Assembly: GCF_019112545.1 (NCBI RefSeq)
Contig: NW_025064930.1
Location: 1-64,000, forward strand
Source: Guyanagaster necrorhizus
Taxonomy: Eukaryota > Basidiomycota > Agaricomycetes > Agaricales > Physalacriaceae
Direction of reading: 5' to 3'
DNA length: 64,000 nt
The notes under the pieces: model-generated
What the model was told of the DNA's origin: nothing
What the model saw: only the letters and a program-made list of their open reading frames with translations
Databases searched by the model: none
Shown: positions 1-12,064 of the stretch, in pieces
Layout: each line of letters starts with the position of its first letter
Numbering within the stretch: position 1 is the stretch's first letter
Position numbers and translations under genes: made by a program

Positions 1-246
1 CTAAGAGTTTTGTGTGTGTGTTGGTGTGAGTGTGGTCAGTGGATAGCACTCTGCTGTATCCATTTTCACCTTGCACACACTCAGATCCTCTTCACTGTGT
101 TGTGTCAAAAGACAATGACTGAACAGGCTTGTTGTGCTAACTAAGCTTATCCCACAGTCTTAAGCACTAGGCTCTAGGCTCTCTGACTAAGCATAAATAG
201 GGGTTAATTCATGAAAAGAAATAGAAAAGATAGAAAAATCATAACA
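1..246 (-). mobile_element. Chromovirus (Ty3/gypsy) LTR, partial
   Basis: The last ~110 bases (from the CTAAGC-like stretch to CATAACA at 246) match the equivalent end of the two LTRs at 56914-57415 and 60727-61136, including the 'gactaagcataaatagggg' segment and the A-rich run before CATAACA. The bases after 246 are not the polypurine-tract sequence seen beside the other two. This is therefore the outer edge of a minus-strand element extending off the left of the window, or a solo LTR. The left end is cut by the window. Confidence 0.65.
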
Positions 247-703
247 GGATGGCACACATAAGGAGGCTTGAGTCTCACACTGTTATGAAGGGCATGCATA
301 AAGCATTTCATCAGTGGTGGAACTCAAAGGTGGAAACCCCATTTAACATGGGCCAATGGGGTAAGCATGGCTCACTGCTCCAGGCCCAAAAATATTCCTA
401 CAAAAAAAAAAAAGAAAAGAAGACTATGGCCATGTCTTGAACTCCTGCTCTACAGTGCACATGACCTGAACAAGGCTCCTGACCCCACTGAGCACAGTCA
501 GAAGAAGAAGGGGGTCTAATTTCAGTCAATAGTTGATATAGACAGTTGTACTGTCAAGTCATGGTGGTCTGCCTGTGTGACATCAGCTTTGCCCACTATA
601 TCTTAAATTGATTTTGTTTTGGAAATAATTTTAAGGCCATTATTTAAAGTGGACAAAGAAATTTGATAGGCATTTATAAACACAAACTCAGTGGCTACAG
701 TTG
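247..703. other. CpG-poor sequence, no gene recognised
   Basis: A short open frame (249-440) has no recognisable domain. The stretch has almost no CpG, like the retroelements at the other end of the window, and probably is old transposon or pseudogene material. Confidence 0.4.
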
Positions 704-2617
704 CTACCATACACTCACTGAAACCCTACCATAGTATCCATAATCCATAGTGTTAAAATGGCCTGGAATCTGATCATACTGAGATGTGTAAAAGTGGAGA
801 CCCCACCTGCAGAAATCAATGAGATGACTTTTGAAGGATTCTGACATGATGTATTCCATTTGAACATGCATATGCAAATGGTGTATGTTGTAAGTAGAGA
901 GCAGAGTAATGTACAGAGGATTAGAATTAGCTTCTTGAGAGAGAAACGTTCTACTTAAATACATTTCGTATTACTTCGAGATCTTTCTACAAGATACTAA
1001 AGAAGTCCAGATCACAATCCAAGTCAGCTGCCACTGACTGACATCATATCTTCGAGTACATTCTCGTACTCGCTCGGGATTGCTATCCCAACAGTGTAAA
1101 CCAACCCTGCCTGCTTCATGGGACTCCAAAAAGAGTAGAATGCAATTCTCAAGTAACTCGTATTTGCCAGTGGCAAGACTCAAAGAAGACATATCTATCT
1201 CGATGGAGTGCAGTCCAGGGAGGAAAGGCGCAGTGTAAGGATGTGAAAGGATATCTCGAATATGGGTGAATGGGAACCTAAAGATAGAGATGGCCTCCAC
1301 TGATGAACAGGTGTCACATCGGAGTAGGCACAATGGATCAGAGATCATTGAGCCCCATGAGAGCTTGAGTGTCTTCAGAGCACAGATTGACCGTTGCAAC
1401 ATGGGAACTACACTGTCACTCAGGCTTGCAACTGTTGCAGGGTGAACATCCACATATGATATATTCAGATGGTTTAATGATGGTAAGACGAGGAATGACA
1501 ATATGCTGTCAAGAGGCTTGGAGCTAAGCATCATCTCCGAATATCCTATGATGCAGGATAGGGATGCAATTTTGGGAAAAACGATGGGAGCCGCATGTGT
1601 ATGCTGGTGAACTTGCCAAGGAATGACTGGTGATGTGAATGTCAACCATTTTAGCGATGACATCTGAAGGAGAACTTGCACTGTCTGCAGTGCATTTGAA
1701 TCAGTTATAACACCTTTCAGTGTCAAAGTAGTCAGCTGCACCCATTGGAGCTGCAGGTCCAGCCAACCCGGATGATGAACATTATTGATGATGAGATTTC
1801 AAAGATTGGTAGCAGATAAAAGTTGGACCAGATGGGAAGGTGTTGTCAGCCCTTCAACTATCTCCAAGGTTTCGAGTGCAGGGATGGAATTCTGAATAAA
1901 TAAGAATGGTTCCAACGTGAGCCCTGACACACTGGTTGACAACTGCTTCCATCGGTAGGAAGAGGCAATGAGAGGCCAAAGGTATGAGGCTCCTTCATTT
2001 GGCACATCTATATCGTGAAAGAATGAGATATCAAGGGGAAGGCCGGCCGAGCGCTGCAGTTGAAGATGGAGATTCTTCAGCAAGCACTCATGTGAAACAA
2101 CACAGTCAGTAGGTGATCTCTTTGACAGTCGCTTTTGGATACGAATGGGGTTGGGCACAATACACATATCGAAGTGCACATGCGTCCATAGCTGTGGAAA
2201 CAATAGCATAGTCTGCCCCCACATCCTGTACACCATGCCAAGGATCCATGGGGGTGAATTTGCACAATGGAAGGAAGTACGACTCGGTGTCAGGTTGGAA
2301 AGGCAATATGTGAAAATCTCGTGTAACATGTCTTCAGGAAGACGACGGACGGGATTAAGGATCTCGGTTGAGTGCTCCATACTCCACTGAAGCTCACTGC
2401 GTGTGTGGATGAGGGATTTCAATTCCATCTGCAGCTCTGATATCGAGGAATCAAGCTCTAAAAGCATGCCAGATCCCATCTTTCGGATATCTCTGAATAT
2501 AGCCTCCTCTGATGCTGACGGAGGTCAATTGGTATGCAAAAGGGCCATGATATCAGGACCTGGGGTGAAGGAGGATCCTCCACATACCATATTGCAATTT
2601 GGACATGAGTGGGACAT
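704..2617 (-). pseudogene. F-box protein pseudogene, inverted-repeat arm A
   Basis: Reading the minus strand from an ATG at 2617 gives an agaricomycete F-box protein. It has an N-terminal CPNC motif, a coiled-coil (about 2479-2380), an F-box core (NPVRRLPEDMLHEIFTYCL, near 2365-2310) and a long leucine-rich C-terminal part. F-box proteins recruit substrates to SCF ubiquitin ligases. The frame is continuous over ~1.9 kb but interrupted by in-frame TGA near 2526 (after HTN), TGA at 1799-1801 (after ATNL) and TAA at 971-973. Both TGA codons sit where an Arg CGA would fit, which suggests CpG deamination. No intron explains them. The frame resumes after 971 and runs to 704. The copy at 10363-12064 shares both TGA stops. 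Confidence 0.75.
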
Positions 2618-2693
2618 ATCATCTATAAGGGGATGATGCAAGGGAGGAAGACCGGATTGGGAGCCAAAGCGATCGTCGACGAGAAGTAAAGAG
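1165..2693 (-). repeat. Inverted repeat core, arm A
   Basis: It pairs with 10287-11815 in opposite orientation. From about 1170 to 2690 paired positions sum to 12980 with no indel, and every segment I compared was identical (~1.5 kb). Identity ends sharply: at ~1165 on one side, and at ~2693 where substitutions and a 5-base indel begin. Confidence 0.85.
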
Positions 2694-3900
2694 GCGATGG
2701 TGGAGGCTAGCTAACACGTTGTTTGTGGCAGGACGAAGGGAAGTCGCTCCGGTATCCAACTTCCCATCATTGATTAGCCTGTACAGAGACACGATGCGAT
2801 ACGTATTGGCAGCATGCATCCAGGCTCCCATTGTCAAAAATAAGAACGATTGGAAGATCTGTCTCAATCTAAAACGCGTGGCTAGTGGACTTGTAGCCTC
2901 ATTCAAAGAAGCTTATTCGTCAGCACCTCGCAGGTTTTGACAGTTCATCCTCACACAAATGAGTGGAGGAAACGTCCAAAAGAGTGTAAGCATGGTTGAG
3001 AGATTTATCCGATGAAGAATACGGACATGCTCCACCTTTAATGAATAGAATTATATAACAGACAAAAATAACCCAGGGAATTTCAACATGCCTAGTTTTC
3101 TCATTCTAGGGAGCTCTTGGAGAAATCAACGATATTTAGGGCCTATCCTTCCTCTATCCACATTATTTAACTTCTCTCGGCTTCATTTCTTCGTGGAGTC
3201 GCAATAGGACCTGCAGCAAGCAAAACTGAGCGTTCAGAGATCAAATATCAAGGAGAAACTGAATGACATCCTGGTGCGAAATGTGACGTGAAGTGTACAG
3301 TAGAAAGATGGACAGAATGCAGATACTGGGAGTAAATGGGAGCTCTGCCCATCTCCTGATCATGGTTCCAGTGAAAAGCGCTACACAGCAAACCTGTACA
3401 AAGCCGCGGGCCACATCATCGCCATTTGGTCCAGCATCATTGGCCCTCTCCATCGATATGAGGCATGTCAAGACTTCCTTCGTCCATGGCCTTCGTTGTG
3501 GCATGAGCTTAGGGAGCAGCAGAGGAATAAGCCGTGATGATTACACTGGGTACAATTCTCCTGCTGCAAGCCTGTAGTCAACAGATGGGCAATAAGGAAT
3601 GATTGAAGAAGTCGAGCAATAATCGCGACGTACCAATAACAAAACACCCACTCTGCCCCAGTTTGATTAGCGGGCCTGGGTAATCATTCGCGAGGATTTC
3701 CTTTCTCCAACTTCATTCCTTGTAAATCTGAGGTACAGAAGCCATTTGGTAGTGATAGACGGAAATTGTGGTGGCAGATAAGGTCGATGTGTAGCCATTC
3801 GCATCTAGCCACTGTGCTATCAAGAAAGACACTAAAATTTATAACAATACCAGGGTGTGCATCTTTGACAGGAACAAAACGGGCTGTATCAACAATCAAC
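2694..3900. repeat. Diverged extension of inverted repeat, arm A side
   Basis: This is homologous in inverted orientation to about 9040-10286 but clearly diverged. Translated blocks match imperfectly, for example VAPVSNFPS near 2750, the block 3300-3540 and FRLSLPN near 3770. Open frames exist on both strands (2719-2940 plus; 3241-3504 minus; 3293-3577 plus), but none is a recognisable protein. It may be remains of a gene divergent from the F-box gene. CpG is much commoner here than in the identical core. Confidence 0.6.
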
Positions 3901-4905
3901 AGCTCCTATTCCCTTTAACGTGAGGATGTGTAGTGCCGTGAAACGATCCGACGCCTCGAACAGTCCCTTAATGAACGTTGGCGTATGAGCGTATTCTATG
4001 AATACTGCGGCAACCTCAAGAGCCGAGAGTTCGCTGAGCAGCCGGGCGCAATCCACCTCAACAATGTCATCCGAGGAGAGGGGTGTCTCCGGAATCGTTG
4101 ACCGAGAGCGATGAATATGCGAGATGACAGTATCGACAAAAATACCTCTCAGATTCAAGGTCGTGAGCGCCGGTAACATGAGACCAGCAAGAATGGTAGA
4201 TGATGTTGGAAGCGATAGATGTTGAAGATGAGCCATCATCACATTGATTTATCCAAGGTCTCCACTCGCTATTGCTGGCAGGCAGGGCAACGAAAATCGC
4301 TCGAGAAAGGGCAGTCGACGGAGAATGGAAATAAGCTCCTCACTGGTCGTAGGCGCTCTTATGTCCTCGGCTACCGTGATTTCAGGCATGTGCAGATGCC
4401 AGAGATGTATGGTTCAAGATACGCGGCGAGCCCACAACCTTTTTAAGCATCCGAGGGTCACGGAGGCTGATGGATTCAAAAGCAGGGGGTTCTTCCATAC
4501 GATAAGCATCGATGATGGTAAGACCGTAGAAATATCCCAACGATTGAAGGTTATCGTGGTTATTAGTTTCTTCTAGCGCGGCGACGAGGAGGTGAGGAGC
4601 GCTAGAGTATTGGAACATGTGAGGGTTTTGGTACCTTTTATTGTCATGAATAACAAGCATATACCGGAGCGTTCGAGCTACAGTTCCAATGCTTTCATAT
4701 GCCGCGAATTGCTGACCCATCCTCCCCTTGCATGTTGAGATTTACAGTAGACCAGAGACGAGGAAGTGAAAGAGTAATGCCAATCTTTGCAAACCCTCTG
4801 CAGACATTCGCTGCGAATCTCTTCATCCAATGGAATATCATGAGTCGCCAGCAGGTACTGAGAAGTGGTACGTACACCTAGCGGCTTCGAGCCACTGTCC
4901 TACCG
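3889..4905 (-). pseudogene. Decayed second F-box/LRR-like gene
   Basis: Minus-strand fragments look like the middle of an agaricomycete F-box protein. They include an 'LPRLWSTVNL' block near 4770 (the usual post-F-box 'LW' segment), a segment 4382-4720 and a leucine-rich segment 3889-4242 (LQHLSLPTSS, LPALTTLNLRG). The pieces lie in different frames and the N-terminal F-box helix is not found. It is not the same gene as the inverted-repeat copy. Confidence 0.5.
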
Positions 4906-5125
4906 CCTTGGATCCGAAGCGGCGTGTACACCTACGGCAGAGACACAGGAAGAGCATTGTGGGAGGGCGGCGGTTGAAAATGACGTAATGTCTGTGATCA
5001 GATTGTAATGTGTGTTAGCCTGCAGGCCACAAATATAAGGAGTTATGAGGATGATTTTTCAAAGTTTCGATACTCGTACTGCGATATAATCTGTACACGC
5101 GGGCGTTCAATCTAGCAAATATCAA

Positions 5126-6413
5126 TCAAGTCTTCTGTAGATACGTGTTTGCAACCTCCAAGACCTTAGGATCGATATTACCCAAAATGTCCAACATCTC
5201 CTCCTATACACAAGAATTCAGCAAACTACTCCTTCGTCAGCACAGGAAAAAAACGACTCACCCAGACTTTATCCTGCACGATCTTCCCATCCTCGCTGAT
5301 CACGAAATCGCTCTCCTCCACGACCTCAGACATCTGGATGAACTTTCCGCGAAGCTTCTCCTCGTCATCCAGTGACCCAACAGCACCGTACACCAGCTGA
5401 CGGCTCCCTTCTTCGGTCGTGAAGCAAAGTTCTTCTTCCTCTTTCCGCATAGCTTTGGCCTCTTCGGCACGGATCCCAGTTCGGAGACCCGAGAAACAGA
5501 AGCCGGGATTGACGGAGTTGACGGTGATTGCTGGTGAAGATGGGACGTGGAGCTGCAGGGATCGGGCAAAGAGGACGTTGAGCACTACGAAGATATGAGG
5601 TCAGTCGGTATGACGATCAAACAAAATGTTACGAGCATTTTGAGTCATAGTATCGGCGATCCATAACCCTGTTTAAAGTCAACATACGAAGTACTAGAAA
5701 GAGATCAAACGCACTCTTTTGTACAGTACTGCTTGTCTGACAACTTCGCGAGGATCCTCGGAGACGCAATGACGTCCTTTTCAATCTTTGTCCAGTAGTG
5801 CACATCGCTCGCGACAATGACCAATCTCGGGATGACCGAGTGCTTGCGAGCTGTCTCCAGCATCTTTGGGATCATCCGGATCGCCAATAAACCGGGACCG
5901 AGGTTGTTCGTATGCAAGCTAGGAGAACAGTGAGCCTTTATTCACTCATAGATGGACCCCACGTACGTTCTCTCCCAACCTTCCACTTGTCCGTACTCCC
6001 AAGTAGCCATACCAGCGTTCTCTACGAGGATATCCAATCGGTCCAGTTCACGTTCAGCTTTATCAGCAAACGTGATGACGCTCTTGAAATTGGCGACATC
6101 GATGATCCATAGCTCCGCCTTGGAATAGCCAGTGTCTTGCTGAATGCCTGTGATGACAAAGATCAGCCGACATCGTCAGATCTGATAAGCGCAAGAATGT
6201 ACGGGTGAGTGCCTCCTTTCCCTTCACTTCATCCCTTGCCGTCAACACCAATCGCGCAGGGTTCATCCTAGCGAAATGTTTCGCTGCTTCGAACCCCAGT
6301 CCGGCGTTGGCACCAATAAGGACGAGCGTCTTCCCAGTCAGGTCGGCGGTGACGACGGCGGGCATTGGTCTGGTCTGGTCTGCGATCCATTGTTCACGAG
6401 TTCTGGGTGCCAT
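5126..6413 (-). CDS. Short-chain dehydrogenase/reductase (retinol-dehydrogenase-like SDR)
   Basis: NAD(P)-dependent oxidoreductase, substrate unknown. Six exons on the minus strand (6413-6203, 6147-5967, 5918-5715, 5668-5637, 5584-5262, 5203-5126) give 342 aa in one frame. Visible motifs are the Rossmann glycine motif IGANAGLG (residues 33-40), LVENAG in place of the usual NNAG, HTNNLGP, the catalytic Ser in VASDVH, and YYDSK (YxxxK) followed by LLNVLFARSL, then VNPGF. The start is the ATG before APRTREQW; an upstream TTG is not needed. The intron after YYDSK keeps frame only with a GC donor (GCTCGT). The canonical GT three bases further in would shift the frame away from LLNVLF. The gene sits alone between the inverted-repeat arms and appears intact. 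Confidence 0.85.
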
Positions 6414-7152
6414 GATGATCAATGAAGGGCAATGAGTGGTCTACAGTTCGTCGTTTTATAAGGGGTCAGATGCAAATATATCATCAAATCGGAGTCTTTG
6501 TGGCGCTTCTGTATTGCGTAGTTGTGCTATTGGCTAATAACGTGACTCGAGTGCCGTTAGCCTATGCAAGCACAGAAAGATGATCATAGAAACCCTGACG
6601 GTAGGACGACATCAGTGTTTCTGGAAATACAGAGGAGGCAAGAGCCAATAGTTACTAAATACCAAAATATTAGTTCACAGCAGCCGACCGATACATAAAT
6701 GTCGGGATGCTGACTAAAACTAAGCTTGAACTGGGAGGCCATATTTCGTGAGCGAGCGCAGGATGAAATGTCTTTTCAAGGTGATCAGAAGAAGCTTTGA
6801 TAATCCCAATGAGTAAGCAGCATGTATAACCGAGAATTTGAGCAGTACTCACACGTGAGAAAGGAGGTGAAAAAGCAAATGTGGGTCAGGCAAGGTGGAT
6901 CTGATCCAACGTCATCATTTCGCGTATAATCACCGAAAGCCTAAACCTCATACCGTGGTCCCCGGAGATTTACGCGCGCTGTTTCATGCATGAATTTGCT
7001 TGTCGATGGAAAGTGAGCGCCTGTTAAAAGAAAGCATAGGTATGATCATCATTTCAGAGATACGAACAACGCACCGGGAATTCCAACGAAGAGATGAGGT
7101 ATAAAGCACAACTAAACAAAGGCCAGGTAGGGCTGCTGCACCTGTAAAGCGA
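6414..7152. other. No gene recognised
   Basis: It contains the presumed promoter of the SDR gene (divergent side) and short frames without recognisable domains. Confidence 0.4.
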
Positions 7153-7980
7153 TTAAGAACATGGCAAAGAAATGAAAAAGAAGCTCATGTGGGCACCGAA
7201 AATTCGGCTTCTACCCCGGGCCAGGGAATCCCGTCTTCCTAGACAGATGCTCTTGCTTGCTGGCGAGGACACGCGAATTTCTGAAAGACGGCAACCTGAC
7301 CATACGCGCTTTAAAAGGTAGAAGAGCCAAAGGCAAAGAGATCGTACCTTCGTTGCCGAAGCAGTACCTTGCACGTCAGTATACATTGCGGGTGGGTTTG
7401 TTCGACCTACAGGACAGGTGAATACGTCCAATGTCGCGGTGACACCGTGCCGTGCGTCTCTCTTCGATGTCTGAAAGCCGTCCAATGCTCTTTGGTACAA
7501 GGAAACGAGCGTGCGGAACATCGGGGTTAAAATCTTGGGACCGGCAGAGCTCACGCTAGCGCGCCTGCTCAACATGCGTTTTGTCAGTTTCCCTTTCTCG
7601 ATAATTTGACGTTCTACCAGCGCCGAACATGTATCACAAGCGCGGTATAGTTCACTAGCGACAACCGGGCGATGGAGCGAGCAGTAATGCGACAATGGTG
7701 GTAAAAGTCGTCGGTCCTTGAAACTGATCCACTACCAGAACGTCGCCTTGTCCTTCATCGCTTTCTGGTCCATTTCTGTAAGCGAGAAAGCGGTGATGTA
7801 GAGTTCAGGAAGGGATGAATCTCCAGGAATGAGGGGCATCTGATACATGAACACTGGAAGCATACTCCACGGATACGAGGTGTTGGTTTTCCGTCTGCTT
7901 GTATGCTATAGCACGGCCTTCGTCTCCCAAGAAAAGACGTTCTCTCCCTCATCTCTATGTCAACCTCCGTTGCCATCGCA
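7153..7980 (-). pseudogene. Unidentified coding-like fragment
   Basis: The minus strand has a 180-codon open stretch (7695-7153) with protein-like composition (CDTCSALVERQ, LTPMFRTLVSLYQRAL). Upstream, a second frame continues towards an ATG at 7976 (PVFMYQMPLIPGDSS, LPELYITAFSL). Joining them crosses a stop near 7725 and no clean splice pair is obvious. I do not recognise the family; it could be a broken or mis-spliced gene. Confidence 0.3.
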
Positions 7981-9039
7981 CGCTATCCTGAGGTGGATCT
8001 ATTTCAATGTTAGCATTCCATTTATTACCAGAAAGGACCAAAACATACACTCGGACCCGGATGAATATTATTTTGAACACGTACGGGTGACGCAAATTAA
8101 ATCACATTTATGTCAATCGACAGTCCAGGAAGCCGTGCGATTCGGCATAATGAAGATCGATAAAGCAATAATCAGACCCACGGGTTCCTTGGCAATAACG
8201 TTCGTGCTTCCAAATGTCCACAAGAGTCTTAGACCAGTTAGAAGCAAGCAGAGGAGGAGACGCCGGGATTATTATTGCAGACAACTATAACCCAGCGATT
8301 AATGAGTATCTCAAAATGAATAACTTAGCACGTATGGCTTCCCGAAAGCAAGCAAACGTCCTTCTCTGCTGCTAAAGTAACCTCTATGGCTGGTACTTGC
8401 AGATGACACCGTCTCGAGCAGAGAGATCGTATTGGAAGAGCAAGGGGATGTATCAACTGTTAAAGGACGTCTGAGTAGGTCCACAATTACACAGACACAT
8501 AGGACGAACTGGTCAGTAAGGTTTTGGGGTGCAGCCAAAATCATTGACAGAGTTACCTGTAACACGAATACAGCCGGAATGGAGGGAAAAGCACGAACAG
8601 GTCATTGGTATGGGCACCAAAGCAAGCGACCATCCCTGACTTTCTATCCGTGCTCGATGAGTCTCACAATTCCGCTACCACTTGCGGGTGAAGGCATGCG
8701 ACTTCCTGAAAGACGACAAGACGACTATGCGTGCGTCGAAAGGAGGGTCGGAGAGAATCAAACGCCACGGAGCAGAGTCATCTTAGTTCAGTCTTAGCCG
8801 TCATTTACAGTATCGCGCCATCATCATCCTGTATGTCATGCTCGACTTGATGAAGCTGAAAATCTCTCGGGAGCCTGGCTACATTGAGGCTTCGACCTGC
8901 GAAATGTCGCGTTTAGTACCTCGAGACAGTACACCGGCGTAAGACTGACATACCTAGTCGCCAGTCACCAGTCAAATACTACACTTCGAACTAGGCATTC
9001 TCCCGATAATGTCCTGGACGGTACGGTCGACGGCGAAGA
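7981..9039. other. No gene recognised
   Basis: There is a 121-codon plus-strand frame (8432-8797) and shorter minus frames, none with a recognisable motif. Confidence 0.35.
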
Positions 9040-10286
9040 AGTATGATGGTAGCAGGAAAAGCACGTCGGACTTCGAAATTGATCCGTAACCAGAATTTGA
9101 CCGTCGGCCTCATCCGCCACCGCCATTTCCGTCTGTCGCTGCCAAATCGCTTCCATGCATCAGGATTACGAGGACCCAAGTTGAAGGAAAGAAAATTCTC
9201 GCAAACAATCGCCCGTGTCCGCTTGCAGCCTCCGGAATCCAATATGGCGAACGGGCGTGATAAATGAGTTAAAAGTCAAACTGGTGGCAGAGGCTGATAA
9301 CTAGGGGGTATTTTTGTTTGGTACGTTGCGATTACTGCTCAAAAGCTTCCATCATTGCTTATTGACTGTCTGCAGACTATAGGAGAATCGTACCCTGCGT
9401 AATCATCACGGCTGGTTCCTTTGCTGCTCCTTAAGGTCGTGCGACAACGACCGCCAAGGACGAAGGAAGTCTTGACACACCTCATCCAGACAGAGAGGGC
9501 CAATGATGCTCGACCGAATGGCGATGACGTGGCCGGCGGCTTTGTACCAGTTTGCTGTGTAGTGCTTTTCACTGGGACCAAGAGCAGGAGACGGGCAAAG
9601 CTGCGTTTCCCTCTCAATGCCTGCATTCGGGCCGTCTTTCTACTGGACGATCCATGTCCCTTTTGGCACTAGTATGTCTTGGCGGTAATTCAGTTTCTCC
9701 TTGATATTTCAAATTTCATCTCTGAACGCTCATTCTTGCATTGCTGCAAATTATTGTCACGACTTGACTAGGAAATAAAGCTGAGCGACATTAAAGGATG
9801 GCGATAGAGGAAGGATAGGCTTACACATGGTTGATTTTTCGACGAACTCCCTAGAATGAGAAACCTAGGTACTTTAAACATCCTCAGGCCGTTTTTGTCT
9901 ATTGGCTAACACTGTCGATGCAGTGTACCTTTCCGTTCGTAAAATTCGGACCATGATTGTATTCCTTATCGGATGAACCTCTGATTCACGCTTCGGCTCT
10001 TCTTTCGCGCATTTGTATAAGAATGAACTATCAAGCTCTATGAGGTGTTCATGAGGAAGAATCTTTGAATGCGGTCACAGGTACACTGTTGACGCGTTTC
10101 CAGTCGAGATGGAAAATCTTGAAGCCGCGTTTGCACTTTTATTTTGATGACAGCGGACCCGGATGCATGGCACCAATAATATGTATTGCCTCGTGTCTCC
10201 GGACAGACTAATGAAGGACGGGAAGTTGGATACCGGAGCGACTTTCCTTTGTCTTGCCACAAACAATGTGTTACCTTCACCGTAGC
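9040..10286. repeat. Diverged extension of inverted repeat, arm B side
   Basis: Inverted, diverged counterpart of 2694-3900. The block 9421-9640 translates similarly to 3241-3504 (TKEVLT, ERANDA, NGDDVA, LFTGT). The block near 10200-10266 matches 2719-2800 (VAPVSNFPS). The difference from the identical core is abrupt at ~10287. Confidence 0.6.
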
Positions 10287-11815
10287 CTCTTTACTTCTCG
10301 TCGACGATCGCTTTGGCTCCCAATCCGGTCTTCCTCCCTTGCATCATCCCCTTATAGATGATATGTCCCACTCATGTCCAAATTGCAATATGGTATGTGG
10401 AGGATCCTCCTTCACCCCAGGTCCTGATATCATGGCCCTTTTGCATACCAATTGACCTCCGTCAGCATCAGAGGAGGCTATATTCAGAGATATCCGAAAG
10501 ATGGGATCTGGCATGCTTTTAGAGCTTGATTCCTCGATATCAGAGCTGCAGATGGAATTGAAATCCCTCATCCACACACGCAGTGAGCTTCAGTGGAGTA
10601 TGGAGCACTCAACCGAGATCCTTAATCCCGTCCGTCGTCTTCCTGAAGACATGTTACACGAGATTTTCACATATTGCCTTTCCAACCTGACACCGAGTCG
10701 TACTTCCTTCCATTGTGCAAATTCACCCCCATGGATCCTTGGCATGGTGTACAGGATGTGGGGGCAGACTATGCTATTGTTTCCACAGCTATGGACGCAT
10801 GTGCACTTCGATATGTGTATTGTGCCCAACCCCATTCGTATCCAAAAGCGACTGTCAAAGAGATCACCTACTGACTGTGTTGTTTCACATGAGTGCTTGC
10901 TGAAGAATCTCCATCTTCAACTGCAGCGCTCGGCCGGCCTTCCCCTTGATATCTCATTCTTTCACGATATAGATGTGCCAAATGAAGGAGCCTCATACCT
11001 TTGGCCTCTCATTGCCTCTTCCTACCGATGGAAGCAGTTGTCAACCAGTGTGTCAGGGCTCACGTTGGAACCATTCTTATTTATTCAGAATTCCATCCCT
11101 GCACTCGAAACCTTGGAGATAGTTGAAGGGCTGACAACACCTTCCCATCTGGTCCAACTTTTATCTGCTACCAATCTTTGAAATCTCATCATCAATAATG
11201 TTCATCATCCGGGTTGGCTGGACCTGCAGCTCCAATGGGTGCAGCTGACTACTTTGACACTGAAAGGTGTTATAACTGATTCAAATGCACTGCAGACAGT
11301 GCAAGTTCTCCTTCAGATGTCATCGCTAAAATGGTTGACATTCACATCACCAGTCATTCCTTGGCAAGTTCACCAGCATACACATGCGGCTCCCATCGTT
11401 TTTCCCAAAATTGCATCCCTATCCTGCATCATAGGATATTCGGAGATGATGCTTAGCTCCAAGCCTCTTGACAGCATATTGTCATTCCTCGTCTTACCAT
11501 CATTAAACCATCTGAATATATCATATGTGGATGTTCACCCTGCAACAGTTGCAAGCCTGAGTGACAGTGTAGTTCCCATGTTGCAACGGTCAATCTGTGC
11601 TCTGAAGACACTCAAGCTCTCATGGGGCTCAATGATCTCTGATCCATTGTGCCTACTCCGATGTGACACCTGTTCATCAGTGGAGGCCATCTCTATCTTT
11701 AGGTTCCCATTCACCCATATTCGAGATATCCTTTCACATCCTTACACTGCGCCTTTCCTCCCTGGACTGCACTCCATCGAGATAGATATGTCTTCTTTGA
11801 GTCTTGCTGCAGGAC
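10287..11815 (+). repeat. Inverted repeat core, arm B
   Basis: Reverse complement of 1165-2693 over its whole length, as far as I compared. The two arms are separated by ~7.6 kb. Confidence 0.85.
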
Positions 11816-12064
11816 AATACAGGTCACTCGAGAATTGCATTCTACTCTTTTTGGAGTCCCACGAAGCAGGTGTGGTTGGTATACACCGTTTGCATATCCA
11901 TGTTCAAATGGAATATATTATGTCGGAGACCTTCAAACGTCGTCTCATTGATTTCTGCAGGTGGGGTCTCTGCTTTTACACATCTCGGTATGATCAACAT
12001 GATCCCAGGCCATTTTAGCAGTATTCATAGATACGGTGGTAGCATTTCAATGAGTGTCTGTTAG
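10363..12064 (+). pseudogene. F-box protein pseudogene, inverted-repeat arm B
   Basis: Second copy of the F-box gene, starting at the ATG at 10363 (MSHSCPNCNM). It is identical to arm A through the F-box and most of the leucine-rich part, and carries the same in-frame TGA after HTN (~10453) and after ATNL (11179-11181). After ~11815 it diverges. The segment that in arm A runs from VGLHCWDS through the TAA stop to the HLHMHVQMEY block is missing, so ESHEAG is followed almost directly by HLHIHVQMEY. A small indel near 11995 shifts the last ~25 codons, so one frame ends at 12018 and the original-like frame at 12064. Not expected to make a full F-box protein unless stops are read through. Confidence 0.75.

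Noticed and set aside
249..440. 63-codon plus-strand frame with a Lys-rich end
   Set aside because: The Lys run comes from a poly-A tract; no domain and CpG-poor transposon-like surroundings.
5632..5634. Canonical GT donor in the SDR gene three bases inside the GC donor
   Set aside because: Its use shifts the frame just after YYDSK and loses LLNVLFARSL; the GC donor gives a complete frame.
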